A DNA stretch of 43,115 nucleotides, from assembly GCA_945867435.1 (NCBI GenBank), contig CAMBIK010000006.1, positions 1 to 43,115 of the forward strand, in the 5' to 3' direction. How positions within the stretch are numbered: position 1 is the stretch's first letter; every line of letters starts with the position of its first letter. The DNA comes from Klebsiella pneumoniae (lineage in GTDB: Bacteria; Myxococcota_A; UBA796; SXON01). The notes beneath the pieces were generated by a model. The model worked only from the letters and a program-made list of their open reading frames with translations. It was not told the origin of the DNA and did not search any database. Below, one piece after another: positions 21,152 to 30,400 of this stretch. The translations under genes were made by a program, and so were the position numbers.

Positions 21152-23106
21152 TCGCGTGGATGGCCCTGCTCCTCGTCGGTTGCCCTGCCGACGACACCGG
21201 GGCGCAGCCGCAGGCCAGCGACCCCGGAGACACCTCCCCGGAAACGGGTGACAGTGGCGGTGAAACCGGTGAAACGGGGGACTCGGGCGAAACCGGGGAA
21301 ACCGGGGAAGCGGGAGATTCCGGCGATTCGGGCATTCCCATGTCGCGACCGGAGGTGATCCTGTTCATCGGGGATGGCATGGGCTTTGACCATGTACGCG
21401 GCGGCGGGATGTACGCCAGCGGCGCCGCGGGTTCGCTCGCGATGGAATCGCTCCCGTTCCACGGGCGGCTGCGCACGGCCTCGTTGTCGGGGACCACCGA
21501 TTCTGCCGCGAGCGCCACCGCGATGGCCACGGGGTGGAAGACCTACAACGATTGGCTGGGCCTTAATCGCGATGGAGACACGGTCGAGAACCTGGTCGAG
21601 CGCGCCCGCGCCGCCGGGATGTCCGTTGGGGTCGTCACGACCGACAAGGCCACCGGGGCAACGCCTTCGGGCTTCGTGGTTCATGTGGAGGACCGCGGGG
21701 ATTCGTTCACCATCGCTGAGGCCTTCGCCGCCGACCTGCCGGATGTCCTGTTGAGCGGCGGCTATTCGGCCTTCGAGCCGCTCCTGGCCACCCTGCCTGC
21801 GCAAGTAGTGACCGATTCGGTCGCGCTTGCGGCCGCCGTGCCCGACGGGCGTCCGCTCGTGGGCCTGTTTGCCGACACGACCTTCCCCTACGTCGCCGAT
21901 GGCTACCCGGTCGGCACCCCGACCCTGGAAGAGATGACGTTGCGAGCCCTGGATTGGCTAGACGATGACCCAGATGGCTACTTCCTCATGGTCGAAGGTG
22001 CGCGCATCGACCACGCCAGCCACTCCAACAGCGAGGAGCGAGTGTTCGATGAGGTCGCTTCCTTCGATGAGGCTGTCGCCGCCGCGCTGGCGTGGCCGCA
22101 GGCAGGGGAACGCACTGTGGTGGTCACCGCCGACCATGAATGCGGGGGTCTGTCCGTGAGCGGCAGCTCCGCCGCAGGGGTCGTCCCGGCCTCCGATTGG
22201 CGCTGGGGGTTGCACACCAACGCGGATGTGCCGGTGTACGCGATGGGCCCGCTGACTTCGGTTTTTGAGCTCGCCCGCTTCGATCAGCTCTGGGTCCATG
22301 CGGTTTTGGAGGCCTCGATCGATGGGGCTGCGGCTGTCGTCGCGCCAAGCATCCCCCTCCTGGTCGATGGGACCACCACGGATCTGGGGGGCGTCGTGAC
22401 CATGCAGGCCCACGCCACCAGCTTCGGTGCTGGCCTCAATCAGCTCGATGCGCTGCGCGTCACATCCGACAGCGATGGACTGTGGGTGGGGGTGGATGGG
22501 GTCTACGAGCGAGGCGACAACACCGTGCTCGTGCTCATGGACCTCGATGAGGGCCAGGGCACCGGGCTCGCCAGCGGCCTGGAGCTGAGCGATGGGATCG
22601 ACGCGCTGGATGCGGCTCTGAGCGCCGCGAACCTGACTCTCGACGTTCCGGGCGTGGGCTTCGATGTCGCCTTCGGAACAGTGGGGGCCGAGGAGATCGG
22701 TCTCGGCTCCCTCAGTCCGGGTGCGGGACTGCGCGGCTTCGACGGTGCGCTGGGCGACCCGACGAACCTCGGCTGGCTGGCAGGCGTGAGCAATTTCGAC
22801 GACGGGAACATCGCTCTGGGCGCAGCCGCCGGGGATGCCGGTGCGACCGGGCTCACCGAACACGGTTTTGAGGCGCTGATCTACTGGTCCAGCGTGTTTC
22901 CCGATGGCATCCCGTCTACCGGCGCATCGGTAGCGCTCGTCGTGGTCCTGCTGAACAGCACGGGTGACTACGCCAGCAACCAAGCCTTGCCGCCCCTTGC
23001 GTCGTCGGCCGAACCGGGGGCCAGCGCCATGGCCGTCCAGGCGGTCGTCCTGCTCGAGGTGGACTCCGCGGGGTTCCCGGTGGGCACCGCGGTCGTCTCT
23101 CCCTGA
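21148..23106 (+). CDS. Secreted alkaline phosphatase lipoprotein with C-terminal beta domain
   Basis: A 652-residue predicted lipoprotein: GTG 21148 (GTGA overlap; ATG 21160 alternative), leader MIAWMALLLVGC, and an acidic Glu/Asp-Thr/Ser-Gly tether at residues 32-62. The phosphatase domain is canonical: metal site LFIGDGMGFDH (Asp76), nucleophile Ser119 in GTTDSAASATAMATG, LMVEGARIDHASHSN (metal ligands Glu, Asp, His) and VVTADHECGG. It should hydrolyse phosphomonoesters outside the cytoplasm with zinc and magnesium. Residues beyond about 410 form a separate acidic beta-sandwich region (VTSDSDGLWVGVDGVYERG, NTVLVLMDLDEGQGTG) resembling DOMON/carbohydrate-binding folds, which may tether it to a surface polymer; that role is inference. 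Confidence 0.94.
   Translation: MIAWMALLLVGCPADDTGAQPQASDPGDTSPETGDSGGETGETGDSGETGETGEAGDSGDSGIPMSRPEVILFIGDGMGFDHVRGGGMYASGAAGSLAMESLPFHGRLRTASLSGTTDSAASATAMATGWKTYNDWLGLNRDGDTVENLVERARAAGMSVGVVTTDKATGATPSGFVVHVEDRGDSFTIAEAFAADLPDVLLSGGYSAFEPLLATLPAQVVTDSVALAAAVPDGRPLVGLFADTTFPYVADGYPVGTPTLEEMTLRALDWLDDDPDGYFLMVEGARIDHASHSNSEERVFDEVASFDEAVAAALAWPQAGERTVVVTADHECGGLSVSGSSAAGVVPASDWRWGLHTNADVPVYAMGPLTSVFELARFDQLWVHAVLEASIDGAAAVVAPSIPLLVDGTTTDLGGVVTMQAHATSFGAGLNQLDALRVTSDSDGLWVGVDGVYERGDNTVLVLMDLDEGQGTGLASGLELSDGIDALDAALSAANLTLDVPGVGFDVAFGTVGAEEIGLGSLSPGAGLRGFDGALGDPTNLGWLAGVSNFDDGNIALGAAAGDAGATGLTEHGFEALIYWSSVFPDGIPSTGASVALVVVLLNSTGDYASNQALPPLASSAEPGASAMAVQAVVLLEVDSAGFPVGTAVVSP
21241..21333 (+). 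repeat. 9-bp-period tandem repeat encoding an acidic (Glu/Asp)-(Thr/Ser)-Gly tether
   Basis: About ten tandem copies of a nine-base unit (GAAACCGGG, GATTCCGGC and variants) encode residues 32-62 of the phosphatase lipoprotein. The period and codon variation suggest expansion by replication slippage with purifying selection on the tripeptide. Confidence 0.85.
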
Positions 23107-23110
23107 TCCC

Positions 23111-23563
23111 CTACTCGAAGACGATCTCGCCACCGGGCAGGAAGTACAGGATCAGCATGCGCCCTTCCGCCACCGTCGGGATGTGGCGGCTTCCGGGAGG
23201 GTAGGCGATAAATCGCTTTCTGCGCCCATCAAACGTGGGTTGCCCGGCCAGATCGATGCACAGCTCGACTTCGCCCCGCGGATGGGTGTGCGCGCCGCTG
23301 GCGGGCCCGCTCATGTCCACGGCGTCGATGCTGTTTCCATGGGAATCGGCCTTGCTGATGCGGCCGAAGCGAACTCCCCCGCCTTCCTTGGGGGTGAGCC
23401 AGCCCGCGGCGAGCGCTGCGAGTGCCGCCGCCTCAAGCTGATCCGTGTTCAAACCCTCAAGCTCGGCTTCCAGCGCAGCCGGCGAGGCGGTGCCCATCCG
23501 GCCGATCACGGCACCGATGGGCTCGCACAGATCGGCGAGCGAAGCCTTGGTGATCTCGACCAT
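23111..23563 (-). CDS. DUF4863/PnbB-like (4-hydroxylaminobenzoate lyase family) protein
   Basis: A 150-residue soluble protein. I chose ATG 23563 (MVEITKASLADL), 10 bp after the actF stop; the frame extends to 23608 inside actF. The C-terminal cupin-like half carries SGAHTHPRGEVELCIDL, TFDGRRKRFIAYPPGSRH and ILYFLPGGEIVFE, the signature of DUF4863, which includes the p-hydroxylaminobenzoate lyase PnbB. His-rich THPRGE and the PPGSRH histidine could hold a metal. In this family the proven reaction releases ammonia from hydroxylaminobenzoate; here no aromatic-degradation genes are nearby, so the role is uncertain. Its place directly after actF suggests co-transcription with complex III. Confidence 0.8.
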   Translation of the reverse strand: MVEITKASLADLCEPIGAVIGRMGTASPAALEAELEGLNTDQLEAAALAALAAGWLTPKEGGGVRFGRISKADSHGNSIDAVDMSGPASGAHTHPRGEVELCIDLAGQPTFDGRRKRFIAYPPGSRHIPTVAEGRMLILYFLPGGEIVFE

Positions 23564-23573
23564 CCGCCCGGGC

Positions 23574-24911
23574 TCAGTGCGCCGAGGTGGCGTGACCGAC
23601 GTGAACATGCACGTCGTCCGGATGTTCGTGCATGAACGGGTCGCTCACGGGCACGGCGGGCACGCGGGCCAATACGTTGACCACGACCGCGACAAAGGCT
23701 GAGACGAAGCCGATCACGACGCCGATTTCCACCGCCCCGATGGGCATGGTGTTCTTGGTCCACACCTGGGGCATGACGAGCAGGAAGCGCTCAAGGAAAA
23801 CACCGGTTGCAATCACGATCGCCACCGCGACCAGCGACTTGGGCGTCTTCTTGATGCCGCGGCTCAACAGCACGGTGAAGGGGATGAGGAAGCACATGGC
23901 CAGCACGACTTTCGCGAGCGGGGCCCACGGGTCGAGGTACATGCGCAGGATGAGGTACCAGGTTTCCTCGGGCATGTTTCCGAACCAGATCGGCAGGAGC
24001 TGCGCGAAGAAGTTGTAGGTCCAGAAGATGGACAGCGCGAACATCAGCTTGCCGAGGTCGTGGTAGCGCTTGGGCGAGAGCAACGCCTCGATGCCCAGCC
24101 AGCCACGGAAGAACACGCTGATGATGCAGATCCAGTTGATGGCGAGCCACAGGCTGGACACGAAAATCCAGGCCGGGAACATGTTCGCTGCCCAGTGGGG
24201 GGCCAGGGACATCACCGCATCGATGGCGAACAAGCTGAAGAAGACAGCGTACAGGATCACGATCAGCGGCGCGAGCCGGATGTTCTTGTGGTAGGTGTCT
24301 TCGACTTCGATCTCGCGGCCGCGCCAGCCGGCGGTGAACCAGGACCAGAAGGGGGGGGCGCGGCTGCCGAGGGTCTCCGCGGCGACACCCATGTCTGCGC
24401 GCAGGCTGTTCCGGATGAAGCTGAAGTCCAGCACCATCAGGACGCCCATCATCGCGAGCTGCCGGGCCACGAAGAAGTTCGGCTGCAACCAGATCGCCTT
24501 GTGGGGAGGCATCTCCTCGTGGGTCCACGGGTAGATGTCAAGCCCGCCTCCAAGCAGGAACAGCGCGTAGATGAGGTAGGTCACCGGCATGAAGAACCAG
24601 AACGATTCGGCGATCCGCTTGAAGGGGCGACCCCAGCGGCCAAGCGTGATGGTCTGGATCACGGCGAACATGAGTCCCCCCTGGGCAACGCCCATGAAGT
24701 ACACGATGCAGACCAGCAGCACGCCCAACGTGCGGTGCGATTCGGTCGAAAGCCCGTAGGCTAGCGATGCGAGGCCGATCAGCGTGCCCACGATGCCGAG
24801 CGTCTTCACGCCGGAGGGGACGGTGCGAGGGGTTCCAGCCAGGGTTTCGCTGAAGTCGGGGCCCGGGCCCACGACGCGGCGGGTCGCGACGATAAGGTCG
24901 ACGGTGCTCAT
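23574..24911 (-). CDS. actF: Alternative complex III membrane subunit ActF
   Basis: ActF is one of two large quinol-interacting membrane subunits of alternative complex III in the inner membrane. The 445-residue protein starts at ATG 24911 (MSTVDLIVATRR), overlapping the actE stop (ATGA). About ten hydrophobic helices are seen, including VKTLGIVGTLIGLASLAYGL, TLGVLLVCIVYFMGVAQGGL, WFFMPVTYLIYALFLLG, PLIVILYAVFFSLFAIDAVM and VVLAMCFLIPFTVLL. The combination with ActC and the operon order fix the assignment. The C-terminal tail carries about six histidines (FMHEHPDDVHVHVGH), which is unusual. It is the last act gene before the DUF4863 gene. Confidence 0.92.
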   Translation of the reverse strand: MSTVDLIVATRRVVGPGPDFSETLAGTPRTVPSGVKTLGIVGTLIGLASLAYGLSTESHRTLGVLLVCIVYFMGVAQGGLMFAVIQTITLGRWGRPFKRIAESFWFFMPVTYLIYALFLLGGGLDIYPWTHEEMPPHKAIWLQPNFFVARQLAMMGVLMVLDFSFIRNSLRADMGVAAETLGSRAPPFWSWFTAGWRGREIEVEDTYHKNIRLAPLIVILYAVFFSLFAIDAVMSLAPHWAANMFPAWIFVSSLWLAINWICIISVFFRGWLGIEALLSPKRYHDLGKLMFALSIFWTYNFFAQLLPIWFGNMPEETWYLILRMYLDPWAPLAKVVLAMCFLIPFTVLLSRGIKKTPKSLVAVAIVIATGVFLERFLLVMPQVWTKNTMPIGAVEIGVVIGFVSAFVAVVVNVLARVPAVPVSDPFMHEHPDDVHVHVGHATSAH

Positions 24912-25615
24912 TCCGGAGTCCCAGGGGCGGGGGTTAGTTGGGCAGGCGTGAGAGGGGCGACCGGCTCGGGGATGATCCGCGCGGCGTTCGGAAGGGTGCG
25001 CAGGTAGGCGACGACCGCCCACCGTTCCGAATCCGTGAGGAGCGCGCCGTAGGCGGGCATCCCATCCCCGATCGCGGCCTTGCCGGCGGGGATTTCAGCT
25101 GTTGCGCCTGCGCTTCCGAGGCCGCCGTTCCGGATCGTGGCGTAGATGTAGCCGTCGGAGCGGGAGCCGATGGTGCCGGTTGCCCCTGATAGGACGGGAG
25201 CCGCCATCGGGAAGCGTCGGATTCCCTTGTCCACGTCGTTGTAGGTGACCGGACCGTTTCCGGTGCCTTCAAGGCCGTGGCACGGCGCGCAGTTCACGCG
25301 GAACAAACGAGTGCCGGTGGCGATGTGGTTGGGATCTGCCGCGTAGGGGTCGCTCAGGGCATCCGTGGCGGGTGCGTTCGCACGCGTAACGCTGCCAACC
25401 TCGCCGTTCTGGTAGTGGCCCGCAGACTGCGGGCGGGGTGCAGAGGTAGACCCGCGTGCGACCGTAGCCGCGGGCTGCGGAAGCATCTTCCACTCGTAGG
25501 CCTTGAACGTGTGCGCATCGACCATGTCGATGTCCCAGGGAGAGCCCCAGGCCACACCGGCGATAGCGGCGAGCCCCAGGGCACCCCAGCGAACGTACCG
25601 TTTGCGATCAGCCAT
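24908..25615 (-). CDS. actE: Alternative complex III monoheme cytochrome c subunit ActE
   Basis: A 235-residue periplasmic c-type cytochrome of alternative complex III that passes electrons from the ActA heme wire to the outside acceptor. ATG 25615 begins MADRKRYVRWGALGLAAIAGVAWG, a basic n-region and one hydrophobic helix without a lipobox, so it is a membrane-anchored or secreted protein. The heme site is CAPCHG (Cys109, Cys112, His113) and GDGMPAYG near residue 190 offers the axial methionine. A mobile linker rich in Ser, Ala and Gly lies between helix and heme domain. Start and stop overlap actD (8 bp) and actF (ATGA). Confidence 0.93.
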   Translation of the reverse strand: MADRKRYVRWGALGLAAIAGVAWGSPWDIDMVDAHTFKAYEWKMLPQPAATVARGSTSAPRPQSAGHYQNGEVGSVTRANAPATDALSDPYAADPNHIATGTRLFRVNCAPCHGLEGTGNGPVTYNDVDKGIRRFPMAAPVLSGATGTIGSRSDGYIYATIRNGGLGSAGATAEIPAGKAAIGDGMPAYGALLTDSERWAVVAYLRTLPNAARIIPEPVAPLTPAQLTPAPGTPE

Positions 25616-26156
25616 GGGAGGCCCCGCCGGTGACCTCGATGGCCCCCGAGTGTTGAAGGATGTGCGCGATCTTGTCCGCGCGCCCGCCGGTACGTTCCAC
25701 AACGATGCCGAAGCAGTCGTTGGTGAAGCGCGGGTCTTCCATCTCGACCGGCAGGTTCCGGGCCGGAAGACGACAGAAGTAGAGAAGGCCGAACAGCGTG
25801 AACATCGACGCCCAAAGGATGGTGCCTTCGAAGGTGATGACCAGGAAGGGCGGAATCGACACCAACGGCTTCCCGCCGGGGATGATCATGGGCCAGTTGG
25901 CGTGGGTGAGCGAGGCGAGCGAGAAGATCATGGATCCTCCCAGGATACCGCCCGCCAGCGTGAACCAGCGAATGGGACTGGGGCCATCGTCCTCGTACAT
26001 CATCGCATCGATTTCGTGGCGTGGAACCGGGCTAAGCACGGTGAAGTCGCGGAACCCGGCCGCGTGCAGGTCATGGATTCCCTGCAAAAGGCTGTCGAGG
26101 TGCTTGTATACGGCCTTGACCGGCGTGCCGGTGGCGCTGGAGTCGTGAGTGCTCAT
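25608..26156 (-). CDS. actD: Alternative complex III subunit ActD (DUF3341)
   Basis: ActD is a small membrane subunit of alternative complex III with a cytoplasmic N-terminal alpha/beta domain. The 182-residue protein has AGFRDFTVLSPVPRHEID and MYEDDGPSPIRWF (family signature), then two transmembrane helices, about 65-85 (GGILGGSMIFSLASLTHANW) and 103-126 (FLVITFEGTILWASMFTLFG). The C-terminal DPRFTNDCFGIVVER-type segment is also typical of DUF3341. ATG 26156 overlaps the actC stop (ATGA). Confidence 0.93.
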   Translation of the reverse strand: MSTHDSSATGTPVKAVYKHLDSLLQGIHDLHAAGFRDFTVLSPVPRHEIDAMMYEDDGPSPIRWFTLAGGILGGSMIFSLASLTHANWPMIIPGGKPLVSIPPFLVITFEGTILWASMFTLFGLLYFCRLPARNLPVEMEDPRFTNDCFGIVVERTGGRADKIAHILQHSGAIEVTGGASHG

Positions 26157-27487
26157 TTGGCAGCAACCTCTTCGTCAGACTTCAGGGGCGGGCGCAGGGT
26201 TTCCTTGATCTCCGCGATGGCCACGCTGGGCATGATCTTCACGAACAAGAGGAACCAGAGTAAGAACCAGGCGAACGAGAAGATCAGGATGCCGATCTCG
26301 ATGTAGGTCGGCAGGTAGTACGCCCAGGAGCCGGGATCGAAGCTGTGGGCGAGCGAGCTGGCGATGATGTTGAACCGTTCGAACCACATGCCGATGTTGA
26401 TCACGATCGAGACCAGGAACAACCCAAGGAACGACGTGCGCACCTTTTTGAAGATCCACAGCAGCGGCAGGATGTTGTTGCACATCACCATCATCGCGAA
26501 GACCCACCAGTACTTGCCGACCACGCGGTCCTTGAAAACTCCCCATTCATAAGGATTATCAGAGTACCAAGCCACGAAGTACTCGGTGGCGTACGCGTAG
26601 GTGAGGATGCCCCCCGTAAACATGCACAGCTTGGCCAGGTGCTCGAAGTGCCAAATATGGATGTACGCTTCAAGCTTGAACAGCTTGGTGAGCGGCAACA
26701 TCAGCGTGATGACCATCGCGCAGCCGGAGAAGATCGCGCCTGCTACAAAGTAGGGCGGGAAGATCGTGCTGTGCCAGCCGGGGGTGTCGGCCATCGCGAA
26801 GTCCCAGGAGACGACGCTGTGTACCGACAGAACCAGCGGCGTGGCAAGCGCGGCGAAGAAGCCGTAGGCGGCCATGTAGTGGCGCCATTGCACGTCGGTG
26901 CCGCGCCAGCCGAGCGCCATCGCTGCGTACACCTTGCGCGTAAGCCCGCGGGTGTTGTCGCGAACCGCCGCAATGTCCGGGACCAGCCCGATGAAGAAGA
27001 ATACGGTTGAAACCGTGAAGTAGGTGCTGATGGCGAACACGTCCCACATCAGGGGGGACTTGAAGTTCTGCCAGAGCTGCCGCTGATTGGGGTAGGGGAA
27101 AAGCCAGTAGGCCTGCCAGGCGCGCCCGACGTGAATCGCAGGGAACAACGCCGCAGTCATGACCGCGAAGATGGTCATCGCTTCTGCGGCCCGGTAGATG
27201 CCCGTTCTCCAGCGGCTGCGGGTCAGGAATAGGATCGCGCTGATGAGGGTGCCGGCGTGCCCGATACCGACCCAGAACACGAAGGTGGTGATGTACACCC
27301 CCCAGAATACGGGCGGGTGGTAGCCGGCGATGCCGAGGCCCCACACCAGTTGCATTCCCCAGCAGAAAGCGCCGAACGCGAGCCCCGCGCCGACCAGGCC
27401 CATCATTCCGTACCAGGCCATGCCCGGGGAAAACAGGGGGCGCATCACATCGCGGTTGACCTGCGCGTAGGTGGGTTCGTTGGCCAT
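26153..27487 (-). CDS. actC: Alternative complex III NrfD-like membrane subunit ActC
   Basis: ActC is the NrfD/PsrC-type subunit that, with ActF, oxidises quinol in the inner membrane. The 444-residue protein has about ten transmembrane helices and family segments WGVYITTFVFWVGIGHAGTL, LFLTRSRWRTGIYRAAEAM, FPAIHVGRAWQAYWLFPYP and SVVSWDFAMADTPGWHSTI, including the conserved histidines and WDFA aspartate thought to line the proton/quinol path. The ATG overlaps the actB stop by one base (TGATG). The length matches ActC of characterised complexes. Confidence 0.95.
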   Translation of the reverse strand: MANEPTYAQVNRDVMRPLFSPGMAWYGMMGLVGAGLAFGAFCWGMQLVWGLGIAGYHPPVFWGVYITTFVFWVGIGHAGTLISAILFLTRSRWRTGIYRAAEAMTIFAVMTAALFPAIHVGRAWQAYWLFPYPNQRQLWQNFKSPLMWDVFAISTYFTVSTVFFFIGLVPDIAAVRDNTRGLTRKVYAAMALGWRGTDVQWRHYMAAYGFFAALATPLVLSVHSVVSWDFAMADTPGWHSTIFPPYFVAGAIFSGCAMVITLMLPLTKLFKLEAYIHIWHFEHLAKLCMFTGGILTYAYATEYFVAWYSDNPYEWGVFKDRVVGKYWWVFAMMVMCNNILPLLWIFKKVRTSFLGLFLVSIVINIGMWFERFNIIASSLAHSFDPGSWAYYLPTYIEIGILIFSFAWFLLWFLLFVKIMPSVAIAEIKETLRPPLKSDEEVAAK

Positions 27488-30400
27488 CAGCCCTCCTTGT
27501 GCTCGGCGCCATGCGCCTTGTCGCCTGATTCGGCAGGGGCGCCGTGCCCTTCAGGCGGCGCGCCATGCCCCGCCGGCGCGGCATTGTGCCCGCCATGGTG
27601 CCCGACATTGGGCGGTCGATTGTGGTTCACTTTTGCCAGGTAGCGCACGCCCGGCTTCGTGTTTAGTTCGCCCAAAAGCGTGTAGGCACGCGGGCTTTCC
27701 CCGAGGGCCCGCACCGTTCCAGCGGCATCGAGCCAGTTCCCGAACGTGATCGCTTCGGTCGGGCAGGCGGCGGCGCAGGCGGTAAGCTTGCGGAGGGCGG
27801 AGTCGGGCACGAGGTGCTTCGACATGTCCACGGGGCGCGCCGGGTCCGTGCGCTCGGCGAAGGCCACGTCCCGGTAGGCATCCTTGGCCCCGCGGATACG
27901 CTGCACGCAGAACGTACATTTCTCCATCACGCCCATTTCACGGGTGCTGAGGTCGGGGTTCAACATCAGGTGGTAGCTTTGCGGCCATTCCCAGGTGTGG
28001 TAGTTGAACCGACGGGCTGCATAGGGGCAGTTGTTCGCGCAGTAGCGCGTGCCGACGCAGCGATTGTAGATCATCGCGTTGAGGCCGTCGAGGTTGTGGT
28101 AGGTCGCCAGGACCGGGCACACGCCTTCGCACGGGGCATGCGAGCACTGCTGGCACACGGCCGGCAGGTAGCGCACGTCGGGGTTTTCGCCTTCGCCTTC
28201 GAAGAACCTGTCCATGCGGATCCAGGTCATCTCGCGGCCCTTCCGGAGCTGGTCCGGACCGACGAACGGAATGTTGTTTTCGATGGCGCATGCCACCTGA
28301 CAGGCACCACAACCGTTGCAGGCGTTGGTGTCGAACACCTGGAAGAAGCGGTAGGTGGGGTGACCCGGCTCGGGGTACATGTCGGGAATGCCCGAGACGA
28401 AGGCGGCTGTGACGCGCTCGTCGGTCGGCATGTGATGGATGGGGACGATCGATCCCGCTTCACCCTTTTGGTGCTTCACGGCATCGTCGGGGTTTACGGC
28501 CACCGCGATGTTCCGGCCATCCTGGTTCATGTTGCCGCACAGGGCGTGAACGCCGCTTTCCCCCGCTACGCGAGCGAGGGTCGCGGTGGCACCCGACAGA
28601 ACGAGAGCCCCCGAGGCCGCATCGGTCGTGCCGCTGAGCAGGCCAAAGACGTTGGCGCCGCGGCCCTTGGCGTAGCGACCCACCTTCTTCCCGTTGCCCA
28701 TCATGAGCGCTACGGTGTCTTCGCGCACAGTCGGGGCCCCAAACCAGCCCACGCTCACGCTGCCGTGCTCGGTCTTCACTTCCACCATGTCCTGCTCGCC
28801 GAGGCCCATGGCCGCAGCGGTGCGCGGGTGGATCTCCGCCCAGGTGGTCCAGAAGTAGGTGGCCACGGAATCGGGAAGCTCTTGCGCCCAGGGCACGTTG
28901 GCCCAGCGGCCATCGGCGAGGTGCGAGGCGAACAAGACCACGGCGCGTTCGCCGGCGGCAAGGCCACCACCAACCTGCGGCAGGTTCGATAGAGTCCAAG
29001 GGGTTGAGCCCGGCGTGCTCGCCAAGATCGCCACGCCTTTCGCGCGGGACTCTGTCCACCAGCTTTCGTTGTCGGCCCCGGCCGGCTTCACTTCGGCCAG
29101 CCAGCGCGCCTTGATGAAGTCGCCGAACGAGGGTGCCGCTACGGCCGCTGCCGCAGCATCGAACGCGGGCGGAAGCAGCACTACGGCCGCTGCCGGGAGT
29201 GCCGTTTCGATCGAAGCAATGGCCTCCGTGATCGGGGCTGCAAGGGCCGGCGGGTTGGCCTTGATGAGCCGGAGGAGCACATCCCCGAGCCCCATCGTTG
29301 CCTTCAGCGGGACCATGCTGGGCTGGCCGAGCACATGGAGCGCCGATTCGACCGATGCGTCGGTCCACTGCTCAAGCCCCGAACCCGTGGGGAAGAGCAG
29401 GGTTTTTTCGTTGGTGCTGTCGTCGGGTTCGTTCGCAAACTGCACCATGAGGCCGGCCTTCGCCATCGCTTCGACCGCACCGAGCGCTGCCGGAGCCACA
29501 TGCGCGAGGTCGATCCCATCCACGAACAGCACGCCGACATTGCCGGCCGCGAGATCGGCGACGAGGGACTGGACAGCGGCGTAGCTGTCGACCTGTCCCG
29601 GAATGAAGCCTCGGCCAAGCTGCACAGTGGTGCCTATGTTCCCGAGCACTTCATTGCAGAGCAGCGTGGCGATGGCGAGGGCGGTGCCATCGGCACCCTG
29701 CGTGGTCGGACCGCCGGGGAGGACCACCGACGGGGCCTGCGCCAGCCAGCCGGCCACATCGGTGAGGCGGACCTCGGTGATGCCGGAGGCTGCTGCGGCT
29801 GCGGCAACATCCACGCCTTCGAGCAGGGCATTGGCGGGGCCGGTGTAGCCTTTCGCCGCGGCCGCGAGCTTCGCCAGCGCGAACGCAACCTTTGCCTCGG
29901 TGCCGGGCACCGCGGACAGCCAAGTGTCGGCCACCGCGGAAGACAGCCCAAGCCGCGGTTCGATCGCCACCAAGCGGGTGGTGAAGCCGCCCTGAGCGGG
30001 GTCCTTGGCCTTGGCCCAGCCCTTGGCCATCCCCATCGAGCCGAAAGCGGCGCCGAGGAAGTCAAATCCGAAGCTGACGATCGTGCGGGCTTCCGCCAGT
30101 TCGTACACCGGCAGTTCGTTGATTCCGTAGCAGGCCTTCGTGGCTGCGAGGAGCGAGTCTACCCCCAGCGCTTCCCAATGGACGCGCTGCAGCCCCCCAC
30201 GGGCGAGCTCATCGAGCAGCGTGGATGCGCTACCGGTGCGGTACCGACCCAACCACGCGACCTTCTTGCCGGACACCTTCGCTTCGGCCATGGCCTGGAT
30301 TACGCGCTTGAGCGCATCCTCCACGGCGTCGGGAGTGCTGTCGACACGGTCGGGGCCATAGGCCGCGACCAGGTCGAAGTGCCCCTTGGTACACAGGCCG

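Noticed and set aside
27814-28992. Long plus-strand frame antisense to actB
   Set aside because: The minus-strand ActB cysteine motifs and twin-arginine signal explain the region; the antisense translation has no domain or signal.
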